DNA from: Sediminibacterium sp.
GTDB lineage: Bacteria > Bacteroidota > Bacteroidia > B-17B0 > Aurantibacillaceae
Direction of reading: 5' to 3'
Length of the DNA: 64,000 nt
Assembly: GCA_030054095.1 (NCBI GenBank)
Contig: JASGCO010000003.1
Span: forward strand, 124,001-188,000
Every line of letters starts with the position of its first letter. Positions within the stretch are counted from its first letter, which is position 1. Both the position numbers and the translations under genes were made by a program. The notes below the pieces were generated by a model. It was not told the DNA's origin and searched no databases. It saw only the letters and a list, made by a program, of their open reading frames with translations. Positions 8,628 to 18,800 of this stretch are shown here, in pieces.

Positions 8628-11237
8628 TTAAGGCATACCAGCGGCAATCGGGGAATAAACAAATGTCTTGTACTCAGGCAAGCTAAATAACTGTTTTATC
8701 ATCTCCTCGTCGGAACCATTTCCACCTTTCAAAGAAATTTCCAATGCTTTCAGGAATAATGTATATTGGTTTACATTCAGCCAGAAAACGTTAGCGGATA
8801 TGTGTGCCGGAATAAGTGACATTAGCATAAAACTGAAATAATCTCTGAACGGCGTACTTGCTTTCCGAAAATCCGTTCCTTCCGGTAAAAAAACAGAAAT
8901 CCTTGAGGAAAAAAAGTACTCACTAATGAGCAGATCGTTCACTTTAACCCATATCGTAATCTGAGGTTCACGACTTAACCGGTGTGTGTTATAATAACTG
9001 GCTAAATATGGCGCCATACTTTCTTCGAGTTCAGCATACGTCATTAATTGTGACATCGCCGAGTTAGAATTGGCACTATCTCGCCAGGCAAAAGAAGCCG
9101 TAGTCAAATCGGGCATTAATTGCAGGTGTTCAATAATATATAAGTTATCATACCGTTGGCATAACACTTTACATTCAGAGACCAGCACATTTATAAGCGC
9201 TTCCGCTTCCTGTAATGTAGTTGTTTGTACAACATTTAACTTCAGTTCCCGGTCAGGTGCACTAAAAACGATTTGGTAGTACCCATCCTGAAGTTGTATC
9301 AGGTAATGCTCCTTACTGCTACCTTTCCATAAACTATCGTAAAAATAAAAATGGGCCGGATTAATCTCAATGGTAAGTTCAGACACGTACCGAGGTGTAA
9401 ATAACTGCGACGCATTTTCAGGGTCATAATGAACTTTTAATAGTCCGGAAACCTCAGTGTGTTTATTACGGAAATCGGGGTCTTTAAATCCACATAGCGC
9501 TCTCAGATTCTTTGTCAACCCATACTCGTTTTGGAGTTGTGGATTATATCGGTCGGGTCGCCAGCAAGACATACTGGCTCTGGTTGATGTAATTTCGGGT
9601 AAATTACGCAAGAGGGTTTCCCTGAGTTCCTGTATGGTAATATTGGCGTATTCTCCGCTGATAACCATACTATCACTCGAAAAACCACCGTAATTTAAAT
9701 TGAAGCGACTTAATAAATGATTGAGAAAAGCCATTCGCCGGGCATCAAAATTATCCACACGTTTATACAACTCTCCTAATCCTTCCATGTATTCGTTTTC
9801 TGTATCAGCCATGTACTGCCGCGAAGACCGGATGTACTGAAGAGCCTTGGCGGGATCATAAATTTCATCTGCCGTTCCGGGATAACCACTCAGAAGAGGG
9901 GCTACGTCAGGAACACCATAGAGTGGCTGATAAAAATAAGTTTGCTGCTGATGCTGATGGGTAAACAAACTACCTACCTTCGCTGTATGTTGCAGAAAAT
10001 CGGCGAGAAACTGTTCAAAAAACAGTAAATAGGCTTTTAACTGTAGCACACTGCTCTTTCTTAGTTCTGATGCGTTCCGGTTTAATTTATTTTTTCCGAT
10101 TCCATATAATTGTGGGAATTCATTTTGAAGAGAATAATAACTTTCACTACCGGTATAGTGCCCCTGCGGAACGGTAATGTTTGTTTTATCTTCCTGTAAT
10201 TTAAATCTTCCGGGGTGTTTCCGGCGGCCTTTTAATTGTGTATAATCAGATATCGCCTGACCGATTCGCACCTCGTACTTCACATTTTTTAAATAAACCT
10301 GAATCGTTGAAACTGTTTTCTCAAAATCCAGCAGAAGTGTTTCATTCGGTGCCACTGTCAGAGAATTCGGGTAACTTACACCATTCGTATCCACTAATGC
10401 CAAATTTGCCACACTCACCACCTCCGGGTAGGAGGTGATCCATTTCATAAGAGAATCTACATATACCGTACCGGTTTTTTCGGGCAAGGCCCAATCCGGT
10501 ATAAAACCATGTTCAAGAGACGGGCCGCAGAAAATAGCGTCTGTTGTCATGCCAATATCTGCTAATTGCTGATACGCGTAAAACGTTACACCCGGCTTAA
10601 AAACTTGCTCCATTTTGAAGAGCATTTCAGCCAGTAATTCTTCTACTGATGCCGTTTCAGACAAGTAAAGTGTTGCCGACAAATGGATACGCTTTGGCAT
10701 CAGAAACACTGCCGGCAGAAATACTTCGCCAATGTTCCGGTTTCGTTCCAGCGTCTTATTGATAAGTTTTCCCAGCTCTTCCCCTCCTGGTTCGTCCTCA
10801 TCCAAATCTATAAAAACGTTATAATACCCGGCTATACCATCCTGCCGTTTGTTGCGCGTGTTCAGATAATACGGTATAACCCAGGCATTGTGTACCCCTT
10901 TTACCTGATCAATAATCAATTTACTATAGTCAGAGACCGTCAGTGGATTGTTATGGAGTATTTCGGAAGCCGTATATATGGCATTTTCCTCGGCCATACT
11001 TGTTCCATCCGGATTGGTTAAAAGATCAGCAATGGGCAGTTCGGCCCGCTGAAATAATTCGGCTATTACATAACACAATTCTTCCAGTATTGTTAAACCA
11101 GGATCATGTTCATTATAATCTGTCCACAATTTACCAGCATACTGTTGTAGTAAGCGTATTCCCTCTATCAGGAGTGCTTCATATTCCGGATCCTGATCGG
11201 CGGGCAATTGTGGTATAGTTTTCACATGAGCGGTCAT
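8628..11237 (-). CDS. eCIS baseplate wedge protein, J-like (Afp12-like)
   Basis: This 869-residue protein begins with a motif shared by eCIS and T4-like baseplate wedge proteins: YNEHDPGLTILEEL at residues 41-54, followed by a helix ending in a RAELPIADLL stretch. It should form part of the wedge ring that holds the sheath before contraction. Position directly before the tape-measure gene matches Afp12/Pvc12. The rest is mixed alpha/beta without a motif I can name. It overlaps the preceding 61-codon gene by the four bases ATGA, so translation is probably coupled. The alternative, that it is a second Afp11 paralogue, fits the sequence nearly as well; the baseplate role itself is well supported. 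Confidence 0.82.
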   Translation of the reverse strand: MTAHVKTIPQLPADQDPEYEALLIEGIRLLQQYAGKLWTDYNEHDPGLTILEELCYVIAELFQRAELPIADLLTNPDGTSMAEENAIYTASEILHNNPLTVSDYSKLIIDQVKGVHNAWVIPYYLNTRNKRQDGIAGYYNVFIDLDEDEPGGEELGKLINKTLERNRNIGEVFLPAVFLMPKRIHLSATLYLSETASVEELLAEMLFKMEQVFKPGVTFYAYQQLADIGMTTDAIFCGPSLEHGFIPDWALPEKTGTVYVDSLMKWITSYPEVVSVANLALVDTNGVSYPNSLTVAPNETLLLDFEKTVSTIQVYLKNVKYEVRIGQAISDYTQLKGRRKHPGRFKLQEDKTNITVPQGHYTGSESYYSLQNEFPQLYGIGKNKLNRNASELRKSSVLQLKAYLLFFEQFLADFLQHTAKVGSLFTHQHQQQTYFYQPLYGVPDVAPLLSGYPGTADEIYDPAKALQYIRSSRQYMADTENEYMEGLGELYKRVDNFDARRMAFLNHLLSRFNLNYGGFSSDSMVISGEYANITIQELRETLLRNLPEITSTRASMSCWRPDRYNPQLQNEYGLTKNLRALCGFKDPDFRNKHTEVSGLLKVHYDPENASQLFTPRYVSELTIEINPAHFYFYDSLWKGSSKEHYLIQLQDGYYQIVFSAPDRELKLNVVQTTTLQEAEALINVLVSECKVLCQRYDNLYIIEHLQLMPDLTTASFAWRDSANSNSAMSQLMTYAELEESMAPYLASYYNTHRLSREPQITIWVKVNDLLISEYFFSSRISVFLPEGTDFRKASTPFRDYFSFMLMSLIPAHISANVFWLNVNQYTLFLKALEISLKGGNGSDEEMIKQLFSLPEYKTFVYSPIAAGMP

Positions 11238-11419
11238 CGTTTTTTCCTGCTTGTCGCTTTTGTAACGGTAGTTTGCGGTGCAGAGCGGGTACTATCTACA
11301 ATTTTTTCAATAATCTGGTACACTTCTTCAAAAGGTTGTTTTCCAAGGGCATTAAGTACGACCTTTAATTCCTTTTCACTAAGCGTTATTGTATAATGGC
11401 CGGAAGCATTCATTCGCAA
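11234..11419 (-). CDS. Small eCIS operon protein of unknown function
   Basis: A 61-residue protein embedded in the eCIS operon. It reads as a single short helix-rich domain: residues ~10-45 include SEKELKVVLNALGKQPFEEV followed by an IIEKIVDS helix. A basic tail ends in SRKKR. The start overlaps the end of the 239-residue gene by 10 bases, and the TGA stop overlaps the ATG of the Afp12-like gene. Both overlaps argue that it is translated and not a chance frame. I do not recognise the family. A chaperone or assembly factor for the neighbouring fibre-like or baseplate protein is possible but has no direct support. Confidence 0.72.
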   Translation of the reverse strand: MRMNASGHYTITLSEKELKVVLNALGKQPFEEVYQIIEKIVDSTRSAPQTTVTKATSRKKR

Positions 11420-12129
11420 ATCAATTTAATAATGTTATACTTTATCGTTATCCCTGCTCCTAAATTAGACGTTGTCCGTACTTCCAGGTTATAGTTATTG
11501 GTTGTACCCGTCCATCGTAAATCCATTTTACGAAACAAGCCATTGTAACGGGCTTCATGGTCACTGATTCTATTTTTAGATTGCCCGTACGCGCTTAGCG
11601 CCAAAGCGTGCAAAACGGCGTATTCGCCCTTTCCTTTAGGTCCGCTGGCCGACGCCACTACTTCAAATAAATTTAACCCATCCAGACCCGTGATAATTTT
11701 ATGCCACTTTCCGTCTGCCAGCACTTTTGCCGGATCTACAGCCGGGTCGCTGAAATTCCCTTTTCTGGAAACCGCCGACATTGTTCCGTTTACTACAAAT
11801 TCAAATGAGTTAGAGGACACACTACCATCCTGTTTCTTTTCGGGCGTTGCACTGAAAATAGTGGCCTTACTTTGTGCCTGCTTTACAACTAATCCATTGG
11901 AGGACGTATTTTCGAATATGGCAAACAAACCAGGCTGCTCTTTAGCGGCGGCGGCTGTTTTACTAAAAAAAGGCGTTAAGCCAGTGGCCGTCAATCCATT
12001 TTCATCACCAACGGTCGTATCTTCCAGCTTATTAAACATAGAGTCAATAAGGTCGGCAAAATTACCAGCTGTTGGTCGCATCCCCTGCTGAAAAAAACTC
12101 TTTAATGTTGCGCGATTCTGTAGTGCCAT
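11410..12129 (-). CDS. eCIS tail-fibre-like or accessory protein
   Basis: The 239-residue product begins with a helical region, with SFFQQGMRPTAGNFADLIDS at about residues 11-30, followed by SMFNK. It then turns beta-rich and Gly/Ser/Thr-rich. It ends with a strand pair around LRWTGTTNNYNLEVRTTSNLG, a pattern I associate with small tail-fibre-like proteins found in Bacteroidota eCIS loci; that association is from memory and was not searched. It sits between the two large baseplate genes, near where Afp13, the fibre, occurs in canonical loci. There is no adenovirus-type fibre repeat, so host-receptor binding is an inference. It lies five bases from the preceding gene and overlaps the next by ten. 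Confidence 0.68.
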   Translation of the reverse strand: MALQNRATLKSFFQQGMRPTAGNFADLIDSMFNKLEDTTVGDENGLTATGLTPFFSKTAAAAKEQPGLFAIFENTSSNGLVVKQAQSKATIFSATPEKKQDGSVSSNSFEFVVNGTMSAVSRKGNFSDPAVDPAKVLADGKWHKIITGLDGLNLFEVVASASGPKGKGEYAVLHALALSAYGQSKNRISDHEARYNGLFRKMDLRWTGTTNNYNLEVRTTSNLGAGITIKYNIIKLICE

Positions 12130-12134
12130 AATAG

Positions 12135-15100
12135 TTATATTAAATAGTATTCGTTTGATTGGTTTTTATCTGCTTCTGGTATATTTAGTGTTTTGGATAA
12201 TATAGCGTTCATTTGCGGTAAGGATCGTTTTGAATCCTTCGCAATAATAAAATCATACTCTATAGCTAAATCCCCAAGCCCTACTTGTAAAGGCTCCGTG
12301 TAGGCCACTTCACTAACCGGGTTAATTAAATGGTTTTCTGCCGACACAAATACTGACCATGGGGTTAATGCATACAACATATCCGTATCCTCCTTATCGG
12401 GATGTTCTTTTTCGTACCTGGCGCTATCGTATAAATGAAAGCGGCCCTTTATTCTGGCAATTTTAATAACAGAAAATGCCGTTACAAAATCAACATACTC
12501 CAACTGCTGAATAAACCCAAGTATGGTTGATTTCTGAACACCTTCACCAATACGGTATTGTTTACTGCTACCTCCCAACCATGGCGATAAAAACGATTTT
12601 ATATCTGTATTCAGTTGCCGTATATAAAAGGAGTCATTGGTTTTAAAACGGACATTGCAGCGCACAACAAGTTTTTCGTACACCGGGTTACGCACGTTAA
12701 ACCGGGTATGTGGTGATGTCATTGGTCTTATACATTGTTCTATTTCCTCGAGCACTGATAATGCCAGCACAGGGCCAAAACGATCGTTCGTTATCACTCC
12801 TTCCCCCTTAACTTCCGGGATTACCACAATATCAAAATGACTTCCGGTGCTTCCTGTTGTATTCAACACAGAAGCAGTAACACATTTTGCTTTATATACC
12901 TGAGGAAAATTCTGTAACACCAGACGCTCAAAATCCCAGGCCTGAATAGCTCTGTTTTTATGACGTAACGTTTCACTCACCCTTGTATAGAAGGCCCGCT
13001 CCGCTTCCGGGAAAACACCGTTAGCAGAAGGTAAGGGCTGTTGAATGGTTTTAACACCGGGGATAAGCTGTGTACTTTTGGATATGGTTCCTGCCGGCAA
13101 AATCAAATCACTACGCTGTGAGGTTTCCGGATTACTGTAAATAACCTCTATCACCTGTGCGTAAACGTATAACAATCGGGAAAAAATATTAAGGTTTTGT
13201 GTTACCTGTGCCCGCAACCAGAAAAGGCCCGTCGGTAAAATTGTCGCCGTGGAACTCATGTCCTCTGTCAAATCCAGTTTCACCAATCCCGACCGGGTTA
13301 AGTTATAGGTTTCATCTGTCATTGACTTACCTGGTGTAAAGTTCACCCATGTATCCGTTCCGGATAAAAAACTCCAGGTAACCGTTGGTACATCGCTGGT
13401 ATCTGCCTGTACCAATTTTTCTGTTAAAACCAAATACATGCTCAGTGAGCAGGGAGCGTTAACTCCTGATAAACCAATATATAAATTGCCTTGTATAAAA
13501 TAGGAAGGCACCAATAAACGATAACTCCCAATAGCGTTATGCGCTGTGTCTTTCAGGTGATTCTCATCTTTCCCTCCACCAGCAGACAATGATTTATCAT
13601 CTTTGCTAACTGGCTGGTGCGCTGATCGTAAACCTACTTCATACGTAGAAAAAGCATCGAGATGAAAAAAAGAAGAATTATTACCGCGTTGTTTTCCTTC
13701 AGGGAGCAGATTAATTACATCTTTGGCACCATACTGAACTGATATGGAACTGGCAAGTGGGGTATAAGGTGCTTTGGGCAAATCCTGCGTTTCGTTTACT
13801 GCCCCTTTATCCTTTCGTTTCAGAACGTCTTCCAATTGCTCCTTCGCGTTTTTTAACAACGCTGACGACAGAGTGTTAGCATAAAGTCCGGCACCAAACC
13901 CACTAACCGGATCGCTCAGTTCAAATTTCATAAATCCGTATGTAGTATCCGGGCCAAACTCCATTGGTTTCGTCATTTGAGGCAACAACATATCATCAGG
14001 TGTTACCGTATTTTGCTGAGGCTTTATAACAAGATGGGTAGTGTCACTAAGTTCCTGCTTTCCATTTGTCTGATTCTGGCTACCATCGGCACATTGCAAT
14101 GTTGCTGTACTGCCATCTGCTTCACTCCCAATCTGCATAACAGCATCATTATTTATAGTTGCTGATACAACAGTAGTATTTTGTTCATTATATAACAACA
14201 AGCCCTGATTGTCTCCAAAAGGCATCCACCGTCCGTTTTGCAGATAGGACGAGTTTAGCAGGAAAGAAAAATTCGTTACCGGGGGGGTTATGCCATACGC
14301 TTTGTAATAATTGTAAAAATCGGTGTACTGTTGCTGTCCTTCAATAGTAACTGGTAAGCTCTGCCAGTTTAAAGTAACGGTCAGATTAGAGAGTTGTTTA
14401 GAAAACATTTCCGGGCTTCCAATCAGCATATAGGCCCCTTTTTCAGGTTGAACACCTAAAGGTTGAAAGGGTTTGGAAGTATCTATCTTGCCGTACTGGT
14501 TGTATAAACTGAGATTTCTTAAGTTATTGACTTCCGCGTCAAGTTCAATACGGATAACCTCCAGATTGTTCAGAAAATTATATACGGGGTAAGGATAAGT
14601 ATTCAGCAGGTTGAACGCCAGCAATGGGTATCCGGTTGAAAACTGTCCTCCGTGAATACCTGGGTTGTAAGCTGTTATTGCCGGATCAGCCGTATCCATT
14701 GAAAACGAAAACTGCAAAGAGCATTGTTCTTTGGAGTAAGTAACCGCATAACCCGAAACTGTTAGCCATTCTTTTTCGCCCGTTAAACGAATAGCAAAAG
14801 CCTCACTGAATATTTTGGCAAATAAATCGTCAACAGACAAACTAATACTTTCGCTTAGTGATTTAACCGGCTGGGTAAGGTTTCTGATGGGCTCGTAAAA
14901 ATAACTGTTAAATGAATTTTCGGTAAAATACATTGTTACTTGAAAATGCCGCTCACCGCCTGACATAAAAAGTACAGGTGAAGACACTGCAAATCCCAAT
15001 TGTACGTCCTGCATGGTTCTCTGATCTGTTCCTTTTTCCAACTGATCTTCTCCTATTACTGCAAAACCATTATCGCCATCCAAATTCGCAGGATTCTGTA

Positions 15101-16268
15101 CATTACTGTATATTCCAGTTATCAGCTGCACAGGTTCCTCTAACGGGAAATAAGGTTTCACATAAGCATTTCCTGCTACAAATAACGTTCTTAAATCTGC
15201 TACTTTGACCTGGTTAATTATTGTTGTTTCCTTCGCTGTATATTCAACACTGTTTCCTGCCTGATCCTTCCCTCCGTCAAACACCGTACCTGCGGCAATA
15301 AGCACCTCCGGAATTTCAGGCACCAATTGAATTGTAAGAATGGCCGTATCGGGAACAAGCGGTTGTTCAGCAAAGCGTAAGGTATCTCTATAGTAAAAAT
15401 CGAGGTGTCGTTTGGTTATGGCATTTTGTTTATCCTGCGCCTGCTTAAAAAGATTAAAAAAAGTCAGCAATAAGGCCAGATCAGGTTTAATGTCATCGTG
15501 TGTATTCAGGTAATCATCAAACTGTTCGCGGGCAATATTGATGACATAGTTCAAATTGTACTGTATAATTTGTGCAATTGCCGTTACATCACTATAGGTT
15601 TTGGTTATTATTTGCCGGGGATCTTCAAGTAATTCTGTGCCCTGATTCAACTCCCGTTCCTTCTCTTCTATTTTATGGTAATCCCAGGGCAAGTGCCATA
15701 CGCTTTCATCAAACTCTTCAAGTCGTTTATGATCGAGGTAAAGGTAATGTCCTAAGCGTATTCGGCGTTCGTAATATAATGCATACGCCTTTAAGGTTTG
15801 CAGATGAGGGGCAATGTTTTTACTTATCACGTTTGCCAGATCTTCCGCCAATCTTAAATGATATGCTTTTGAACGATTGTACCATGTATTGAGTTTTTCC
15901 ATGGCACTCATTAAATTTTCGAACAATAAGCGCAAAGCATAAATCATATCCGCCAGCGTACTGTCTTTATTACTAAGAGTCGTGCGTATCAACATTATCT
16001 GGTTCCTGTTCGGTTCCATGTTAAACGTACCGATCTCCGCCAGGAGAAATAATTCATGTTCCGTAAAAAACCGCCAGTCACCATCCTTCGTAAGACGGTT
16101 ATTTGCATCTACGGTATAATAATTCAATAAACCGGCATACTTAGCGGCAAAAGCCACTAAGTCAATAAGGTTCCGCTGATCTATAAGCGGATTATCTACG
16201 CCCAAAGGGGCGGGAAACCGCTCATCCTGCGTAACACCATAATTAATATACGTAATGTTCCTTCCCAA
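12135..16268 (-). CDS. eCIS baseplate J-like protein (Afp11-like)
   Basis: The 1377-residue protein has an N-terminal helical region starting NITYINYGVTQDERFPAPL. Its C-terminal third (from about residue 1090) is typical of J-like baseplate proteins: RVSETLRHKNRAIQAWDFER, then VLQNFPQVYKAKCV, then two alpha/beta repeats of the wedge fold. The middle is a long beta-rich region. It should form the main wedge of the baseplate with the gp25-like protein encoded just upstream (8-base gap). The gene directly follows gp25 and PAAR, as Afp11 follows Afp9 and Afp10. The length is at the high end for the family, with the extra material in the centre. Confidence 0.88.
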   Translation of the reverse strand: MGRNITYINYGVTQDERFPAPLGVDNPLIDQRNLIDLVAFAAKYAGLLNYYTVDANNRLTKDGDWRFFTEHELFLLAEIGTFNMEPNRNQIMLIRTTLSNKDSTLADMIYALRLLFENLMSAMEKLNTWYNRSKAYHLRLAEDLANVISKNIAPHLQTLKAYALYYERRIRLGHYLYLDHKRLEEFDESVWHLPWDYHKIEEKERELNQGTELLEDPRQIITKTYSDVTAIAQIIQYNLNYVINIAREQFDDYLNTHDDIKPDLALLLTFFNLFKQAQDKQNAITKRHLDFYYRDTLRFAEQPLVPDTAILTIQLVPEIPEVLIAAGTVFDGGKDQAGNSVEYTAKETTIINQVKVADLRTLFVAGNAYVKPYFPLEEPVQLITGIYSNVQNPANLDGDNGFAVIGEDQLEKGTDQRTMQDVQLGFAVSSPVLFMSGGERHFQVTMYFTENSFNSYFYEPIRNLTQPVKSLSESISLSVDDLFAKIFSEAFAIRLTGEKEWLTVSGYAVTYSKEQCSLQFSFSMDTADPAITAYNPGIHGGQFSTGYPLLAFNLLNTYPYPVYNFLNNLEVIRIELDAEVNNLRNLSLYNQYGKIDTSKPFQPLGVQPEKGAYMLIGSPEMFSKQLSNLTVTLNWQSLPVTIEGQQQYTDFYNYYKAYGITPPVTNFSFLLNSSYLQNGRWMPFGDNQGLLLYNEQNTTVVSATINNDAVMQIGSEADGSTATLQCADGSQNQTNGKQELSDTTHLVIKPQQNTVTPDDMLLPQMTKPMEFGPDTTYGFMKFELSDPVSGFGAGLYANTLSSALLKNAKEQLEDVLKRKDKGAVNETQDLPKAPYTPLASSISVQYGAKDVINLLPEGKQRGNNSSFFHLDAFSTYEVGLRSAHQPVSKDDKSLSAGGGKDENHLKDTAHNAIGSYRLLVPSYFIQGNLYIGLSGVNAPCSLSMYLVLTEKLVQADTSDVPTVTWSFLSGTDTWVNFTPGKSMTDETYNLTRSGLVKLDLTEDMSSTATILPTGLFWLRAQVTQNLNIFSRLLYVYAQVIEVIYSNPETSQRSDLILPAGTISKSTQLIPGVKTIQQPLPSANGVFPEAERAFYTRVSETLRHKNRAIQAWDFERLVLQNFPQVYKAKCVTASVLNTTGSTGSHFDIVVIPEVKGEGVITNDRFGPVLALSVLEEIEQCIRPMTSPHTRFNVRNPVYEKLVVRCNVRFKTNDSFYIRQLNTDIKSFLSPWLGGSSKQYRIGEGVQKSTILGFIQQLEYVDFVTAFSVIKIARIKGRFHLYDSARYEKEHPDKEDTDMLYALTPWSVFVSAENHLINPVSEVAYTEPLQVGLGDLAIEYDFIIAKDSKRSLPQMNAILSKTLNIPEADKNQSNEYYLI

Positions 16269-16276
16269 TTTTCCGG

Positions 16277-16693
16277 TTACTGGTTAATAAGTGTCCCTTC
16301 ATTCAGATAGAAGGGAAATACCATATTGTTCCTGTTGTTTGTAGTGCGTATCGTATAGGTTAAATCCAATACTACTATACCATCCGTATAGGCACTGGTA
16401 TCAATAAGCAGATCATTAACAATGATACGTGATTCGTATTTCAGGATAGCATTGATAATTGTATCTTTCATGTAGTTCTGAAATGAATTATCTATTGACC
16501 GGAATAAAAAACTACGGATGTTACATCCATACTCCGGGCGCATAATACGCTCTCCTGATGAGGTATTGAATAAGATCGTTAAACTTTGCCGGATGTCTTC
16601 CTCATCAGAAACCATAACAATTCCGGATCCGGCCTTTTCGAACCGTGGCGGGAAACTCCAGCCTGTACCTAAAAAGTCTTCTTCCGGTTTCAT
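16277..16693 (-). CDS. GPW/gp25-like baseplate protein (Afp9-like)
   Basis: The 138-residue protein matches the gp25/GpW family of contractile tails: an SFPPRF start, then EEDIRQSLTILFNTSSGERI and RPEYGCNIRSFLF, which holds the conserved arginine-rich baseplate core, and a C-terminal strand pair with YTIRTTNNRNN. In T4 and eCIS this protein nucleates sheath assembly on the baseplate; despite the old 'lysozyme' label it is not enzymatic. It is separated by 8 bases from the J-like gene downstream and by 4 bases from the PAAR gene upstream. The assignment is secure on both sequence and place. Confidence 0.93.
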   Translation of the reverse strand: MKPEEDFLGTGWSFPPRFEKAGSGIVMVSDEEDIRQSLTILFNTSSGERIMRPEYGCNIRSFLFRSIDNSFQNYMKDTIINAILKYESRIIVNDLLIDTSAYTDGIVVLDLTYTIRTTNNRNNMVFPFYLNEGTLINQ

Positions 16694-16697
16694 ACTG

Positions 16698-17000
16698 CTA
16701 TCCTCCTATCATAACGGTCATACATCCCAACACTATGCTTCCTCCATGGGCCGTTGTATCGCCCATACGCGCAGCCGGCATATTATTAATCATTACTGTA
16801 GCCGACCCTTTTACAATACTATCCGGTGGTCCCACACATACAAGTGAATCTCCGAGTTTGGCAGCTGGTAAGCCTCCTATGAGTACTGTGGGAGCGCCCG
16901 GCCCTACAATAGGGCCTCCTACATGAGGTATCGGAGATGGCACCGCCGGGGTTTGCATCGGGCAGGTATGCATATCTGTTAATCGGGCTGCTGGGGGCAT
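16698..17000 (-). CDS. PAAR-domain spike tip protein (Afp10-like)
   Basis: The 100 residues are almost entirely a PAAR domain: MPPAARLTDMHTCPMQ at the start, PHVGGPI, GGLPAAKLGDSLVC, NNMPAARMGDTTAHGG, and CMTVMIGG at the end. The repeated PAAR motifs and the spaced His and Cys residues build the metal-bound conical tip that caps the VgrG-like spike. There is no C-terminal extension, so no toxin domain is fused to the tip. Gene order here is VgrG, PAAR, gp25, slightly different from the Afp 8-9-10 order. The gene follows the VgrG-like gene after 11 bases. Confidence 0.95.
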   Translation of the reverse strand: MPPAARLTDMHTCPMQTPAVPSPIPHVGGPIVGPGAPTVLIGGLPAAKLGDSLVCVGPPDSIVKGSATVMINNMPAARMGDTTAHGGSIVLGCMTVMIGG

Positions 17001-17011
17001 ATTATTATTTT

Positions 17012-18796
17012 TTAGTTAATCATTACCATAGCGCCTTTAAGTGTTAAAGGGCCACTGGCTGAGAATTCGGCTGCGGCTGTACCTTTCATGGTCATACTGG
17101 TTTGAGCTGTTCCGCTTACCGCCAATCCTTCAAGTGTAAGGTTACTGGTAGCTTTTACGCTGATGTTAGCGGTTGCCTGCGCATCAATATTCTGATTGGC
17201 CTTTAATGTGATACTGGCATTACTTTGAATGGTAATTCCTGAACTACTCATTTCTATTTTGTTACTGTTCTGATCACTCAGGGTAATAGACTTGGCATCG
17301 TCGCTAATTACGATACTATTATTACCAGGTGTAATCAGGGTCAGTACTTTTTTCTCATCGTCAATGGTCACTTTTACACCGCCTTTTGTAACAATGGCTT
17401 TAGTGCTGTTTTTATCATCGGGCGTAAAGGGTGCTGATTTGGCACCACTATAGAGTGATCCTAATATAACAGGATAGCGGGGATCGTTATTAAAAAATCC
17501 GAGCACTACCTCGTCGCCTGTTTCGGGATAAAAGAATGCACCGGCAGAAGAGGTCGCGTAAAAAGTGCCCAAACGTGCCCAAACGGCTTTATTGTTGAGT
17601 AATGGCAAGGTAACCAATACTCTGAAAGCGTTATCGGGATCAGAATTGATTTGTTTAACCACCCCGGTTTGAAGTCCGGAAATACCGGGTAATAAGCCGG
17701 AGGCTGGTGGGCTTTCGATATTATCCTGCGTTTCAGTAAACCACTCGTTGTTTAATCCGATATCTACGGTGGTTCGCCAATCGCCGCTTGCAATTTCGTG
17801 TTTTACACGCGACACAAGGCAGTTTCCGTTAAAGCGATCGCCTGCACCACTTAACTCTACAATTTTACCAGGCAAAGCCAAGGCGTTGCCCTGAAATTCA
17901 ATATGCCCTTTAACCTGCGAAAAACAGGCTTTTGTATAGCAACCATTGGCCCAGTTTTGTATATCGCTTTGTTCCAATGGAGCTGCTGTTTGTAATGGAT
18001 AGGTACTCAAGCCTATCACATCTGCTAGTGTAGAAGAAGATAAATTTCCCGGAGGTGTTATACCCTGTGACTGGGACGTAGCAGTGAGTACAGATTGTCC
18101 TTTGCTGTCCCACGCAGATGATGTAACAGACGGATATTGCGTACGCGCATCTACCTCTGCACTAAAATTATAAATTGTATCACCATACGTTAGTTGTAAT
18201 ACCGGTGACTGCGACGAATCGGGTTTCAACACACTCACTTTCCCGGCATCAGTTACAACAATTAACCCGTTGGCATCGGCTCTTGACAAAAGAAAATCCC
18301 AATCGGTGGAATAATACTGAACCAGTTCTTTATACGTGTATGAGGTGGATGCTACTGATTTTTGCAAACCATGCGCCCCGATAAGTTTCCCCATTACATC
18401 GCTGTCCGTCATATTTTCAAATAACGCGTTATTCCTGCCAATGGTCATTTTTACAGACTTATCTCTGCATTCAACCATTAAAACAGGCGACTCATTTGAA
18501 CGGGCCTTAACCGATTGCTTAATAATAATGCCTTCAAAAACAGAAGCCGTTGCATCGTGATAGCCTGCCGAAATAGTGATAGTGGCCCCGGGCAAAAAAT
18601 CGCCACTATTACTGATGGTAAAACTTTCCTGAGCGGGATCACCATCAAGTAACTCAATGGTAGCAGAGGAAATGCGGTTGATGGCTTTGGTAATATGCAC
18701 TGCTGTTACCTGATAAGCGGAATTTATTTCAGTTCCATTTACTGAAATAGTTAGGTTTACCAGATCGGTCGTTTCGCTTACGGGTGAAGTAGCCAT
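17012..18796 (-). CDS. VgrG-like spike/hub protein (Afp8-like)
   Basis: The 594-residue protein combines a phage late-control D/gp27-like hub (residues ~1-340), an OB-fold gp5-like domain (residues ~375-460, containing WARLGTFYATSSAGAFFYPE and TGDEVVLGFFNNDPRYPVILG), and a C-terminal beta-helix of short repeats (for example ASITLKANQNIDAQ and ANISVKATSNLTLEG) ending at a short hydrophobic tip. It forms the central spike that punctures the target and carries the PAAR tip encoded next. No lysozyme or toxin domain is inserted or appended. Product names may call it a T6SS tip protein, but the surroundings are eCIS. It lies four bases from the LysM gene. Confidence 0.94.
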   Translation of the reverse strand: MATSPVSETTDLVNLTISVNGTEINSAYQVTAVHITKAINRISSATIELLDGDPAQESFTISNSGDFLPGATITISAGYHDATASVFEGIIIKQSVKARSNESPVLMVECRDKSVKMTIGRNNALFENMTDSDVMGKLIGAHGLQKSVASTSYTYKELVQYYSTDWDFLLSRADANGLIVVTDAGKVSVLKPDSSQSPVLQLTYGDTIYNFSAEVDARTQYPSVTSSAWDSKGQSVLTATSQSQGITPPGNLSSSTLADVIGLSTYPLQTAAPLEQSDIQNWANGCYTKACFSQVKGHIEFQGNALALPGKIVELSGAGDRFNGNCLVSRVKHEIASGDWRTTVDIGLNNEWFTETQDNIESPPASGLLPGISGLQTGVVKQINSDPDNAFRVLVTLPLLNNKAVWARLGTFYATSSAGAFFYPETGDEVVLGFFNNDPRYPVILGSLYSGAKSAPFTPDDKNSTKAIVTKGGVKVTIDDEKKVLTLITPGNNSIVISDDAKSITLSDQNSNKIEMSSSGITIQSNASITLKANQNIDAQATANISVKATSNLTLEGLAVSGTAQTSMTMKGTAAAEFSASGPLTLKGAMVMIN

Positions 18797-18800
18797 AGTA

